Below, piece after piece: positions 33,481 to 41,643 of a stretch of 64,000 nt of DNA; position 1 is the first letter of the stretch; each line of letters opens with the position of its first letter. The stretch is from JALZHR01 sp036388475 (lineage in GTDB: Bacteria; Acidobacteriota; Blastocatellia; Pyrinomonadales; Pyrinomonadaceae), in the NCBI GenBank assembly GCA_036388475.1, contig DASVRT010000088.1, forward strand, positions 1 through 64,000, read 5' to 3'. The notes under the pieces were generated by a model that was not told the origin of the DNA, ran no database searches, and saw only the letters and a program-made list of their open reading frames with translations. The position numbers and the translations under genes were made by a program.

Positions 33481-36081
33481 TTATAATTCCCTGCCTTCTT
33501 CCATTTCCTGCAAATCTTCGTAAGCCTTTTGCAGAATTGCGCGCGCGCGCGTGCTGCCGTCCATATCGCCGATGTAGCCTTCGCGCACCATCGCGTCTAA
33601 AATCGCCGCGGCGCGTCCGTAGCCGATGCGTAAATGTCTTTGCAAAAGCGAAGTCGAAGCGCGTTTGGCGCTGACGACCGTGCGCAGAGCGTCGGCGAAA
33701 AGCGGGTCGCGCTTGCCCGGCAAATCTCCGCCGTCGTCCATTTCTTCCTCGGTTTTCGTAATCGTCGTGTCGTATTCGGGTCTGCCCTGCGCTTTGACGT
33801 GGTCAACAATTTTCTGAATTTCCTTTTCGTCCACAAACGCGCCGTGAACGCGGACGATTTGCGACGTGGCGGGCGGCAGGAAAAGCATATCGCCGCGACC
33901 TAACAGACGCTCCGCGCCGTTGGAGTCGATAATCGTGCGCGAATCGACTTTTGACGAAACGCGGAAGGAGACGCGCGCCGGGAAATTCGCTTTTATCAAG
34001 CCGGTGATAACGTCCACCGACGGTCTCTGCGTGGCTAAAACCAGATGAATGCCGACGGCGCGCGCCATCTGCGCCAGCCGCGTGATTGATTCTTCGACTT
34101 CCTTTCCGGCAACCATCATCAAATCCGCTAATTCGTCGATGATAATCACTATATAAGGCAGGGTTTTCCACGGCTCGCCGTTGTCGTCGAAGTGTTCGAC
34201 GGCGTTGCGTTTTCTCACTTCCACGTTAAAGCCGTCGATGTTGCGCACGCCCCAGCCCGCCAAATCTTTATAGCGTTTTTCCATCTGGGAAACCGCCCAT
34301 TTCAGCGAAATTGTAGCGCGTTTCGGGTCGGTGATAATCGGTGTCGCAAGATGCGGAATGTCGGCGTAAAGCCCAAGTTCCAGACGCTTCGGGTCAACCA
34401 TTATGAATTTCACTTCGTCGGGTTTCGCTTTGTACAGAATCGAAACGACGAGCGTATTGACGCCGACGGATTTTCCCGCGCCGGTTGCGCCGGCAATAAG
34501 CAGGTGCGGCATTTTCGCCAAATCGGCGACATAGTTTAAACCGTCGATGGTTTTGCCCAGAGCGATGGTCAGAAGCGAATTTGATTCTTTGAATTTTCTC
34601 GACTCGATAACTTCGCGCAGATAAATCGTTTCGCGGTCGTGATTCGGAACTTCGATGCCGACATAGGCTTTGCCCGGAATGCGGTCGATGCGGATTGATT
34701 CGGCTTTTAAAGCCAGACACAAATCGTCGGAAAGGCTCGTGATGCGCGAATATTTCACGCCCGGGTCGGGTTTGAATTCATAAGTCGTCACGACCGGTCC
34801 CTGGCAGATGTGCATCACGCGCCCGGTGACGTTAAATTCTTTGGTTTTTTCCGTTAATTCCTGCGCGACGGCGAGCAGAGATTCTTCTTTTTGTTCGACG
34901 TGCGGCTGCGCGGCGGTTAAAAACTGCGGCTCAGGCAGCGCGTAATTGTCGAAATTCTGCGGCGGCAGCTTCTCGGCAGCAAAGGGCTTTTCGTCGATTT
35001 CCTCAGTTTCGACGGCTTCTTCTTCTTCTTTCTCCTGTAAAACGTTTTCCAGCTCGCCCGTCGCTTTCATCGGCGAAATCGGAATCTGCGCGATTTCTTC
35101 GTCTAAAGGTTTCGGCAAGACCAAATCATCGGTTTCGTCATCGGGCGAAACTTCCATACCCGTAAAATGAGCTTGTTCGCTGGTCGAAATCGTCGGGCGA
35201 ATTTCTTCTTCAAAAGGTTCTTCGACGGGTTCGGCTTTCGGTTCGGCTTTCGGCTCGACTTTTGGTTGTTCGACTTTTGGTTGTTCGACTTTTGGTTCGA
35301 TTTCTTTCGGTTTTTCGTTTGTGCGTTTGAAAATGTCGCCGATTTTTGCGCCGAGCGGAGATACGGTTTCGGCGGTCGCGGAAGTTTTCCCGTTTTTCAC
35401 GACCGGCGTTTCGCCAGCCGAAATCGTCGGATTTTCCCTTTCGACGCGCATTTCGCGCCGACGTTCCATTCGCTCGTGCGCCTGTTTGTTCTGCGCTTCG
35501 CGCCACGCGCGGAAACGCGCCGACCATTCGCCGATGCCGAGAAAATCGAAAATCGTTTTAAATCCGCTTAAAAATGAAAAATACGAAAGATTTGTGATAA
35601 GCAACAGCGAAGTAAAAAATAAGCCTCCGAGTACAATCGTCGCGCCGACCGTGCCGAGCAAGTAAACGAAAACCCGTCTGACGGTTTCTCCGACCAGTGC
35701 GCCTTCGCCGCCGAACAACTCAAACAAGCCGGACAACGAAGCAACAAAAATTATGAACCCGATTACCCTGCCCGGACGCGGCAATACATTTTCGCTGCGG
35801 AAAAATCGCCACGCAATTAAAGCCAGTAAAGCCGGCACGACGTAAGCCGTCAGACCGATCGTCTCGTTGATTAAAATTCCGGCAATATTTGCGCCGATAA
35901 CTCCAATCCAATTCTGGGTAATTTGTGTTGTACTGCTGTTGCAGCAATACCTGTCGTGCACATTAAATGAGATTAAAGACAAAAACACGAGAACGGCAAT
36001 TATCAAAAGAACGCTGGCGATAATCTCGCTCGCCATCGAATAGCTTTTTACAACCTGTTTTTTCTGTGCTTTCGTTGCCAT
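33481..36081 (-). CDS. ftsK: DNA translocase FtsK/SpoIIIE
   Basis: 866 aa. N-terminal membrane helices (four, to about 175) are followed by a low-complexity linker rich in Glu, Lys and Pro, with a near-perfect run of VEQPK/EPKAEPK units around residue 265-285. The motor domain has Walker A GATGAGKS at 531-538 and Walker B 'IVIIIDELADLMM', and the gamma winged helix ('LLQRHLRIGYGRAAAILDAME'-like) ends the protein. It pumps chromosome ends and aids dimer resolution at division. Its ATG overlaps the prfB stop as TAATG, so translation is probably coupled. Confidence 0.96.
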   Translation of the reverse strand: MATKAQKKQVVKSYSMASEIIASVLLIIAVLVFLSLISFNVHDRYCCNSSTTQITQNWIGVIGANIAGILINETIGLTAYVVPALLALIAWRFFRSENVLPRPGRVIGFIIFVASLSGLFELFGGEGALVGETVRRVFVYLLGTVGATIVLGGLFFTSLLLITNLSYFSFLSGFKTIFDFLGIGEWSARFRAWREAQNKQAHERMERRREMRVERENPTISAGETPVVKNGKTSATAETVSPLGAKIGDIFKRTNEKPKEIEPKVEQPKVEQPKVEPKAEPKAEPVEEPFEEEIRPTISTSEQAHFTGMEVSPDDETDDLVLPKPLDEEIAQIPISPMKATGELENVLQEKEEEEAVETEEIDEKPFAAEKLPPQNFDNYALPEPQFLTAAQPHVEQKEESLLAVAQELTEKTKEFNVTGRVMHICQGPVVTTYEFKPDPGVKYSRITSLSDDLCLALKAESIRIDRIPGKAYVGIEVPNHDRETIYLREVIESRKFKESNSLLTIALGKTIDGLNYVADLAKMPHLLIAGATGAGKSVGVNTLVVSILYKAKPDEVKFIMVDPKRLELGLYADIPHLATPIITDPKRATISLKWAVSQMEKRYKDLAGWGVRNIDGFNVEVRKRNAVEHFDDNGEPWKTLPYIVIIIDELADLMMVAGKEVEESITRLAQMARAVGIHLVLATQRPSVDVITGLIKANFPARVSFRVSSKVDSRTIIDSNGAERLLGRGDMLFLPPATSQIVRVHGAFVDEKEIQKIVDHVKAQGRPEYDTTITKTEEEMDDGGDLPGKRDPLFADALRTVVSAKRASTSLLQRHLRIGYGRAAAILDAMVREGYIGDMDGSTRARAILQKAYEDLQEMEEGREL

Positions 36082-37197
36082 TAACTTATTGCCTGCTGAC
36101 CGCTTTTTCTAAACAGCAAATACGCCTTGATAAAATCGTCGATGTCGCCGTCCAGAACCGTATCGACATCGGTTCGCTCAAATTTCGTGCGCGCATCTTT
36201 GACCAGTCGATACGGCTGCAAAGTGTAATTGCGAATCTGCGAGCCGAAGGCAATGTCCTGCTTGCTCGCTTCCAATTCGGCGACGCCTTCACGCCGCTTT
36301 TCGAGTTCCAGTTCGTAAAGCTTCGAGCGCAAAACCTGCATCGCCACGGCGCGATTCTGAATCTGCGAGCGCTGATTCTGACACGTCACGACGGTTCCGG
36401 TCGGCAGATGCGTGATGCGCACCGCGCTGTCGGTCGTGTTGACGTGCTGCCCGCCCGCGCCGGTCGAGCGATACGTATCGACGCGCAAATCCTTGTCCTG
36501 AATGTCGACTTCGATATTTTCGTCAATTTCCGGCGAAACGAAAAGCGAAGCGAACGAAGTTTCGCGGCTGCCGCCCGAATTAAACGGCGAAATCCGCACG
36601 AGGCGATGAACGCCCGCTTCGCACGAAAGCAAACCGTAAGCGTATTCGCCCTCGACGCGAAAAGTCGCGCTTTTTATTCCGGCTTCGCCGCCCGCCTGCT
36701 CGTCCAGAATATCGACTTTGAAGCCGCGTTTTTCCGCCCAGCGCAGATACATTCGCAGAAGCATCTGCGCCCAATCCTGCGCGTCGGTTCCGCCCGCGCC
36801 CGATTGAATCGAGCAAATCGCGTTGTTCGCGTCGGTTTGTCCCGACAAAAGAGCTTGGGTTTCCGCTTCGGCGACTTCGGTTTCGAGCCTGGCGATTAAA
36901 TCGTCTAACTCTAGCAGAGAGCTTTCGTCCGTCTCGGCAAATTCAAAAAGAACTTCCGCGTCGGAAACAGCGGTTTCAAAAGATTCCTGCGCCGTAATTA
37001 ATTTTTCCAGACGGCTTCTCTGCTGAACAATCGTCTGAGCTTTGCCCGAATCGTTCCAGAAATCCGGCGCGGAAATTTGCGCTTCCAGTTTTTCCAGCTC
37101 CACGCGTTTTTTCGGCGCGTCAAAGAAACCTCCCGAGCTGCTCGACCTGCGATTTTATTTCTTCGTATTTGTTTTGTAAATCAGTTAGTTCAATCAT
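36081..37197 (-). CDS. prfB: Peptide chain release factor 2, with programmed +1 frameshift
   Basis: Start ATG at 37197; the first 25 codons end in CTT TGA C (TGA at 37122-37120, codon 26). A +1 slip on CTT gives Asp and continues to the stop at 36081, about 371 aa in total. GGGAGG lies just before the slip site, as in other prfB genes. Peptide motifs SPF ('RISPFNSGG', stop-codon reading) and GGQ at 248-250 (peptidyl release) identify RF2. The frameshift lets RF2 level control its own synthesis. A stop-free GTG start at 37103 would miss the N terminus. It overlaps both neighbours. Confidence 0.93.
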
Positions 37198-37424
37198 TGT
37201 TCGTGTTGTCCGATATGTAATCCGATGCCCGCGGGTTTGCTGTCAATATAACTCAGCGGTCGGAAAAAATAATATAGAAAAATCTTATCAGCCGGAAAAA
37301 TAACGCAGGGTTTGCCGTCTTTTTCCCAAATTCCCGCGCGCGTCTCGCGCAGCCGGATGTAACTTAAAATATAAGACGAAAAGAGCACGAAAACCAATAC
37401 AAAAATTTTATGCTTTATTTTCAT
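37194..37424 (-). CDS. Small membrane protein between lnt and prfB
   Basis: 76 aa. One N-terminal membrane helix (about 4-22) is followed by a short basic/aromatic domain ('GIWEKDGKPCVIFPADKIFLYYFFRPLSYIDSK'). Its start overlaps the end of lnt by 17 bp and its TGA overlaps the prfB ATG as ATGA, which makes chance unlikely and points to translational coupling. No family recognised. Confidence 0.65.
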   Translation of the reverse strand: MKIKHKIFVLVFVLFSSYILSYIRLRETRAGIWEKDGKPCVIFPADKIFLYYFFRPLSYIDSKPAGIGLHIGQHEQ

Positions 37425-38997
37425 CTTTGGCGAATTTCCGACGCCAACCGGATAAAATTAAAATAATGCCGACCAGCGCGCACAGCCACGCAAACCAATC
37501 GCCGTACTTTACATAAAAAGTTTTGTTTCCGTCCGATTTGGCGATTGTCCAAACGCGGGTCGCTTGCGTATAAGGCTCCGCCGCGTCCAGAATCTCGCCG
37601 CGCTCGTCGATGTAAGCCGTGACGCCGACATTGGTGACGCGCACGACCGGACGCCGCGTTTCGACGGCGCGAAAAACCGCGCTCGCCAGATGCTGGCGCA
37701 GAACCGGCGTATTTCCGAGATAGCCGTCGTTGGTCATTTCAATCAAAACGTCCGCGCCAGCCCGCGCGTATTCGCGCGAAAGATTCGGAAAATGCGACTC
37801 GAAACAAATCATCACGCCGCCGCGCGCCGCGCCGAACGGCAGTAAATCATACTCTGTGCCGAAAGAAAAATTTCCGACCATCGTCGGCACCAGCGATTGC
37901 AGAGGCGCGGGAACGGGCGCGTATTCGCCGAACGGCAGCAGAAAAATCTTATCATACTGCGCGATTTTTTCGCCTTTTTCGTTGACCATCACGGCGGAGT
38001 TGAAATAGCTTTCGCGCACGGCGTCCGGCTCGGCGGAATTAAACAGAAGGCTGACGTTGTGGCGTTTCGTCAAGACGCTTAAAAATTCCTGGAATTCACG
38101 GTCGCGGTCGTATCGGAAATTCATCGGCGATTCGGGAAAGATTACAACGACGGGCTGTTCGCCGCCGGTTCGCTGAATATTCCGTAAAGCGTTTTCGGTC
38201 AGCTCGACGTGCTTTTCTCTCAACCTTTGCCAGTCTTCGTATTTCAAACCGCTCATCGGCACGTTCGGCTGAACGGCAATGACGTAGGTTTGTGTTTCTT
38301 TCGGCGGCAAAGCTTCGGAGCTTTTTTGAAATCCGACCAATTCAAAGGAAGCCGCCAGAAGCGAAATGTAAAGTAAACTCGTCAGGTAAAAATACTTCGG
38401 CGTTTTTCCCGATAAAAGAAATAATAATTTCCACGCGACGTAGGAACTCGTCGAGATGACCAGGAATCCGACCAGATAAACCCCGCCGATAGAAGCGATT
38501 TGGATTGTCGATAGTCTGAATGCCTGCGAATAGGCAATCGCGTTCCAATTATTGCCGGTCGTCCAAAACCGCAAGAATTCAATCGCCGTCCACAAAAACG
38601 GCGCTGAGAAAATCGCGTAAACGCCGAGACGCCTGAGCAGAATCGAAAACAGCAGCGCGAAAATCGCCGGAAAAATCCCGACCGCCGAGCAGGCGCATAA
38701 TACCAGAAAGTAAGAAACGGGCGCGGGCATTCCGCCGTAATGCGTCGGCGCGTAGGCGAGCCACCAGCAAGTGCCGAAAAAGAAAACGATTCCCCACAGC
38801 CAGCCGAGCAAAAATGATTTGACGATTGAATGCTTTTCGCGCTCGACAGCCCAAAATAAAGGCACCGGCGCAAACCAAGCCAAAAACCAGAACTCGAAAC
38901 CGGGAAAAGCCAGAACCAGCAGAATCGCCGACAGAAGGGCTAAAAGCGAGTTTGGCAGTGAGGGAAATTTCGCTTTCGCCGCCGTGAAAAACTTCAT
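37408..38997 (-). CDS. lnt: Apolipoprotein N-acyltransferase
   Basis: 529 aa. Several N-terminal membrane helices (to about 220) precede a periplasmic nitrilase-like domain. The catalytic Glu lies in 'IFPESPMNF', Lys in 'DKIFLLPFGEYAPV', and Cys398 in 'GVMICFESHFP', the Glu-Lys-Cys triad of Lnt. It adds the third acyl chain to the N-terminal Cys of lipoproteins, consistent with the several lipobox proteins here. It is first of the coupled set lnt-orf-prfB-ftsK. Confidence 0.95.
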   Translation of the reverse strand: MKFFTAAKAKFPSLPNSLLALLSAILLVLAFPGFEFWFLAWFAPVPLFWAVEREKHSIVKSFLLGWLWGIVFFFGTCWWLAYAPTHYGGMPAPVSYFLVLCACSAVGIFPAIFALLFSILLRRLGVYAIFSAPFLWTAIEFLRFWTTGNNWNAIAYSQAFRLSTIQIASIGGVYLVGFLVISTSSYVAWKLLFLLSGKTPKYFYLTSLLYISLLAASFELVGFQKSSEALPPKETQTYVIAVQPNVPMSGLKYEDWQRLREKHVELTENALRNIQRTGGEQPVVVIFPESPMNFRYDRDREFQEFLSVLTKRHNVSLLFNSAEPDAVRESYFNSAVMVNEKGEKIAQYDKIFLLPFGEYAPVPAPLQSLVPTMVGNFSFGTEYDLLPFGAARGGVMICFESHFPNLSREYARAGADVLIEMTNDGYLGNTPVLRQHLASAVFRAVETRRPVVRVTNVGVTAYIDERGEILDAAEPYTQATRVWTIAKSDGNKTFYVKYGDWFAWLCALVGIILILSGWRRKFAKDENKA

Positions 38998-39115
38998 GGC
39001 GACAGTTTAGCAAAAAACCTTGTTTGGGAGAATACGAGAAAAAATTTAAGAAGCCGGTTTAAGACAGGCTCGTATTTGACAACAATTTTCTTAATTGTAC
39101 TGCCTTCCATTCGAC

Positions 39116-39161
39116 GCGAAGAAAAGGCTTTATTGAATATTCAATAAAGCCTTTTCTTCGC
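39116..39161. terminator. Perfect 46-bp palindrome (terminator)
   Basis: A perfect palindrome from GCGAAGAAAAGGC to GCCTTTTCTTCGC is centred on GAATATTC at 39138/39139, with no unpaired base. It lies just downstream of the minus-strand PLP-enzyme gene (stop at 39174). Confidence 0.7.
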
Positions 39162-39173
39162 AATGTTGCGCTG

Positions 39174-40577
39174 TTAAACAGGCTGCAAAATGCTGGGCTG
39201 CTCGGCTCTTATTCTGTTCAGCAAATCGACGCCGAAACCGCTGCCGCCTGTTTCTGATTTAGCTTCGTTGACGGCGTAGCTCGCCCGCGCCTCTTCGAGC
39301 GACCGGCAGAAGATTTGTATTGCCGAATCAATCTGCCGGGTCGAATGACTTGCCATCACTTGAAAGCGGAAGCGCGCGCGTCCTCTGGCGACTGCCGGAT
39401 ATTCGACCAGATTGGCAATCAGACCGTTTTGTTCGAGCGCGCGGCTCGTCCATTTCGCCAGTTTCTCGTCGCCGACGCTGACCGGAACAATCGGCGACGG
39501 CTCGCCCAGACATTCGAGTCCTGCGGCGGAAAAACCAGCGCGCAGGCGATAAATGTTGTCGAATAATTTTTTTCTGAGGCGGTCGCCTTCTTCCGAACGG
39601 GCAATGCGGATTGCTTCATCGACGACGCCGGTTTGAACCGGAGAAAGAGCGTTGGAAAAAGTGTATGAGCCGCCGTAGATGCTGATGTATTGTTTGACCG
39701 AAAGATTATGCGTGGCGAGAAATCCGCCGTTGCTGGAAAACGTTTTGGAGAATGCGCCCATCACGAGGTCGATTTTTCCGAGCATATTTTGCAGTCCCGG
39801 CTGTCCGGTTCCGTTCGGTCCGAGCGCGCCCAAATCGTGCGCGACATCCAATAAAAGAACGGCGTTAAATTCGTGACAAAGCTCCTGAAGCTTTAAAACG
39901 TCGGGGCTGTCCGAATCCATCGAGAAAATGCCTTCGGAAACGACGAGAATGGCGTTGGTCGTATCTTTCGCGCGAATTTTTTCGAGCTTGCGGCGACAAT
40001 CGGCGACATCGTTATGGCGAAAGAAAGTGTGTTTGTCAGTGGCGGCGCGAGCGCCCTGCATCAGGCAGGCGTGGGCGTGCCGGTCGAGCACGACGTAATC
40101 GTTCGGTCTGACTAAGCCGGCAATCGTTCCGAAGCCCGCCGCCCAGCCCGTCGGAAACAGAAGAACGTGTTCCATCTGCATCAAATCGGCGATGGATTGT
40201 TCGAGCTGGCGGGAAATGCCCGTGTTGCCTTGCAGAATGGCGGACGACGCGCTGTGCGGACCGTATTCGTTCAAAGCGCGGACAGCCGCGTCGCGGATGG
40301 ACGGATGCGAGGCGAGCCCGAGATAATCCTGCGAACCGAAATTTATCTTTTCGATGACATCGCCGTAGGAATTTTTGACGCCGGTGATCGGCGCGGGCGA
40401 TTTTTCGAGGACACGACTGTAATTCCAGGTGCCGACGTCCATTCGCTGCTGAAGCCAATCGCCGAGCAGCTTCGTTCTCTCCGTCAAATGCGCGCCTTTA
40501 GGATGCGTAAACATACCGAGATGCTTGGTAAAAGCGTCCGATTCGTTGATATTTTTGCTTGTATTGTCGTAAATCAT
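39174..40577 (-). CDS. AONS-family PLP acyltransferase (alpha-oxoamine synthase)
   Basis: 467 aa from the ATG at 40577, preceded by AGAAGGA; an ATG 15 codons upstream is less likely. The PLP-binding Lys278 lies in 'GAFSKTFSSNGGF'; 'SQDYLGLASHP', 'GSAIL'-like 'SSAILQGNTG', 'DRHAHAC' and 'LLLDVAHDLGALG' fit 8-amino-7-oxononanoate synthase, glycine C-acetyltransferase and serine palmitoyltransferase. It condenses an amino acid with an acyl thioester. N- and C-terminal extensions (about 45 residues each) and the lack of bio genes argue against biotin synthesis; a sphingolipid-like or other long-chain base role is possible. Confidence 0.8.
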   Translation of the reverse strand: MIYDNTSKNINESDAFTKHLGMFTHPKGAHLTERTKLLGDWLQQRMDVGTWNYSRVLEKSPAPITGVKNSYGDVIEKINFGSQDYLGLASHPSIRDAAVRALNEYGPHSASSAILQGNTGISRQLEQSIADLMQMEHVLLFPTGWAAGFGTIAGLVRPNDYVVLDRHAHACLMQGARAATDKHTFFRHNDVADCRRKLEKIRAKDTTNAILVVSEGIFSMDSDSPDVLKLQELCHEFNAVLLLDVAHDLGALGPNGTGQPGLQNMLGKIDLVMGAFSKTFSSNGGFLATHNLSVKQYISIYGGSYTFSNALSPVQTGVVDEAIRIARSEEGDRLRKKLFDNIYRLRAGFSAAGLECLGEPSPIVPVSVGDEKLAKWTSRALEQNGLIANLVEYPAVARGRARFRFQVMASHSTRQIDSAIQIFCRSLEEARASYAVNEAKSETGGSGFGVDLLNRIRAEQPSILQPV

Positions 40578-41029
40578 AAAAATTATTCCTTCTGTTTTAT
40601 TAATGTTTATTAACTGGCGCACCTTTGCACGCGAAATTTTTGCTTTAATTTTCGGGGAAAAAGAGAAATGACCGGCGCGTGCCTAATCACCGATTGCAGG
40701 GTTAATTTGACGTATTGAAGTTTTATGCTCCGATTCACACAAACTTCGGTTCGGCTTATTTACAGATAGACGGTAATGTAGCCGGAATTGCCGGTAAAGG
40801 TATTAACAATTCAGATGTTTGCAGGCTTTGCGCAGTCTCCGTCCGCGCTGAAAACAGGTAGACAGCTATTAACTAACTTTACCGTTCTTTGATTGTTACA
40901 GGATTATTGTAAGAGCCGGATGAAAAGAATGCCTGGAATATTGCTGAATGTTTAGATTATTCAGATTAAGTGTAGTTGTCAAACCAATAAACTATGTTCT
41001 GCCGCAGATTCACAAAAATTTAATGATAA

Positions 41030-41093
41030 AAAACGAGGAATGCGGAACGCGAAATTATGAAAAACGGCTTTGGCGTTCCGCATTCCTCGTTTT
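41030..41093. repeat. Hairpin element, 21-bp perfect arms
   Basis: Arms 41030-41050 and 41073-41093 (core GAGGAATGCGGAACGC) are perfect, with a 22-nt loop. It lies in the 1.07-kb gene-free region 40578-41643. A 60-codon frame crosses it but has no support. Confidence 0.75.
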
Positions 41094-41118
41094 AGCTTTT
41101 CGGACCGGGGACGCGTTT

Positions 41119-41152
41119 GTTTCAGATTGAACGATGTCGTTCAATCTGAAAC
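41119..41152. repeat. Hairpin element, 16-bp perfect arms
   Basis: GTTTCAGATTGAACGA and its exact complement around a TG centre. It is 25 bp after the previous hairpin and built from different words. No T tail. Confidence 0.7.
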
Positions 41153-41290
41153 GTCAAAATGATTGACACATCAAAAATTGTCACACGAAAAGTGCCGGAT
41201 TTTGTCATCTGCCAAATTTTTTATTTTTCGAACAGGTCAAATTGGAAAGTTTTATAAATAATTGAAGGGAATTTGCGGCAAATCAATAAA

Positions 41291-41535
41291 AAGCTGTAAG
41301 TTATTGAAAAACTACGCCTAAAAGCAGGAGAGCCCGGTCATTTCTGACCAGGCTCACAATCGGAAGGACAACTGAAGGAACGCTCGGAAGGTTAGTCCAG
41401 CGCAGCGGCAAACCGCGCTCGGAGAAGTGTTGGCGGCGGGGTCTCGATTAACTGCATCAAGCTTGCCGATTTACCTTATTGCACGTACCGTGCCACAACT
41501 TTTAGGGCAGGTGGCAGAGACTGTGCAATAAGCGA
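41291..41535. ncRNA. Candidate structured RNA, strand uncertain
   Basis: Three separate stems can be drawn: GAGCCcGGTCA/TGACCaGGCTC with a TTTC loop (41330-41355); GGACAAC/GTT(A)GTCC closing a loop that contains GAAGGAACGCTCGGA (41366-41398); and a long 3' hairpin with TTATTGCAC/GTGCAATAA (41476-41484/41523-41531) and an inner TGCCAC/GTGGCA. GC content is higher than in the flanking DNA and no reading frame fits. It does not match SRP, RNase P, tmRNA or known riboswitch cores that I can recall. Confidence 0.4.
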
Positions 41536-41643
41536 CAAACATCAACAAATATCGAGGTGAAACAAAATTTCAAACTTAAATTGCAAGTCAAAATCCGTTG
41601 AATTTTGAACTTTAAATTCCCGGCAGGCGGCTGACAAGTTACA

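Noticed and set aside
39174..40577. bioF (biotin synthesis)
   Set aside because: AONS-family motifs fit, but both termini are extended and no other bio gene is present, so no symbol is given.
40948..41130. 60-codon + frame
   Set aside because: It runs through a perfect hairpin element and has no ribosome-binding site or family.
41330..41400. SRP RNA, RNase P RNA or glycine riboswitch
   Set aside because: GGAAGG and GGAGAG words are present, but the conserved cores of these RNAs do not line up.
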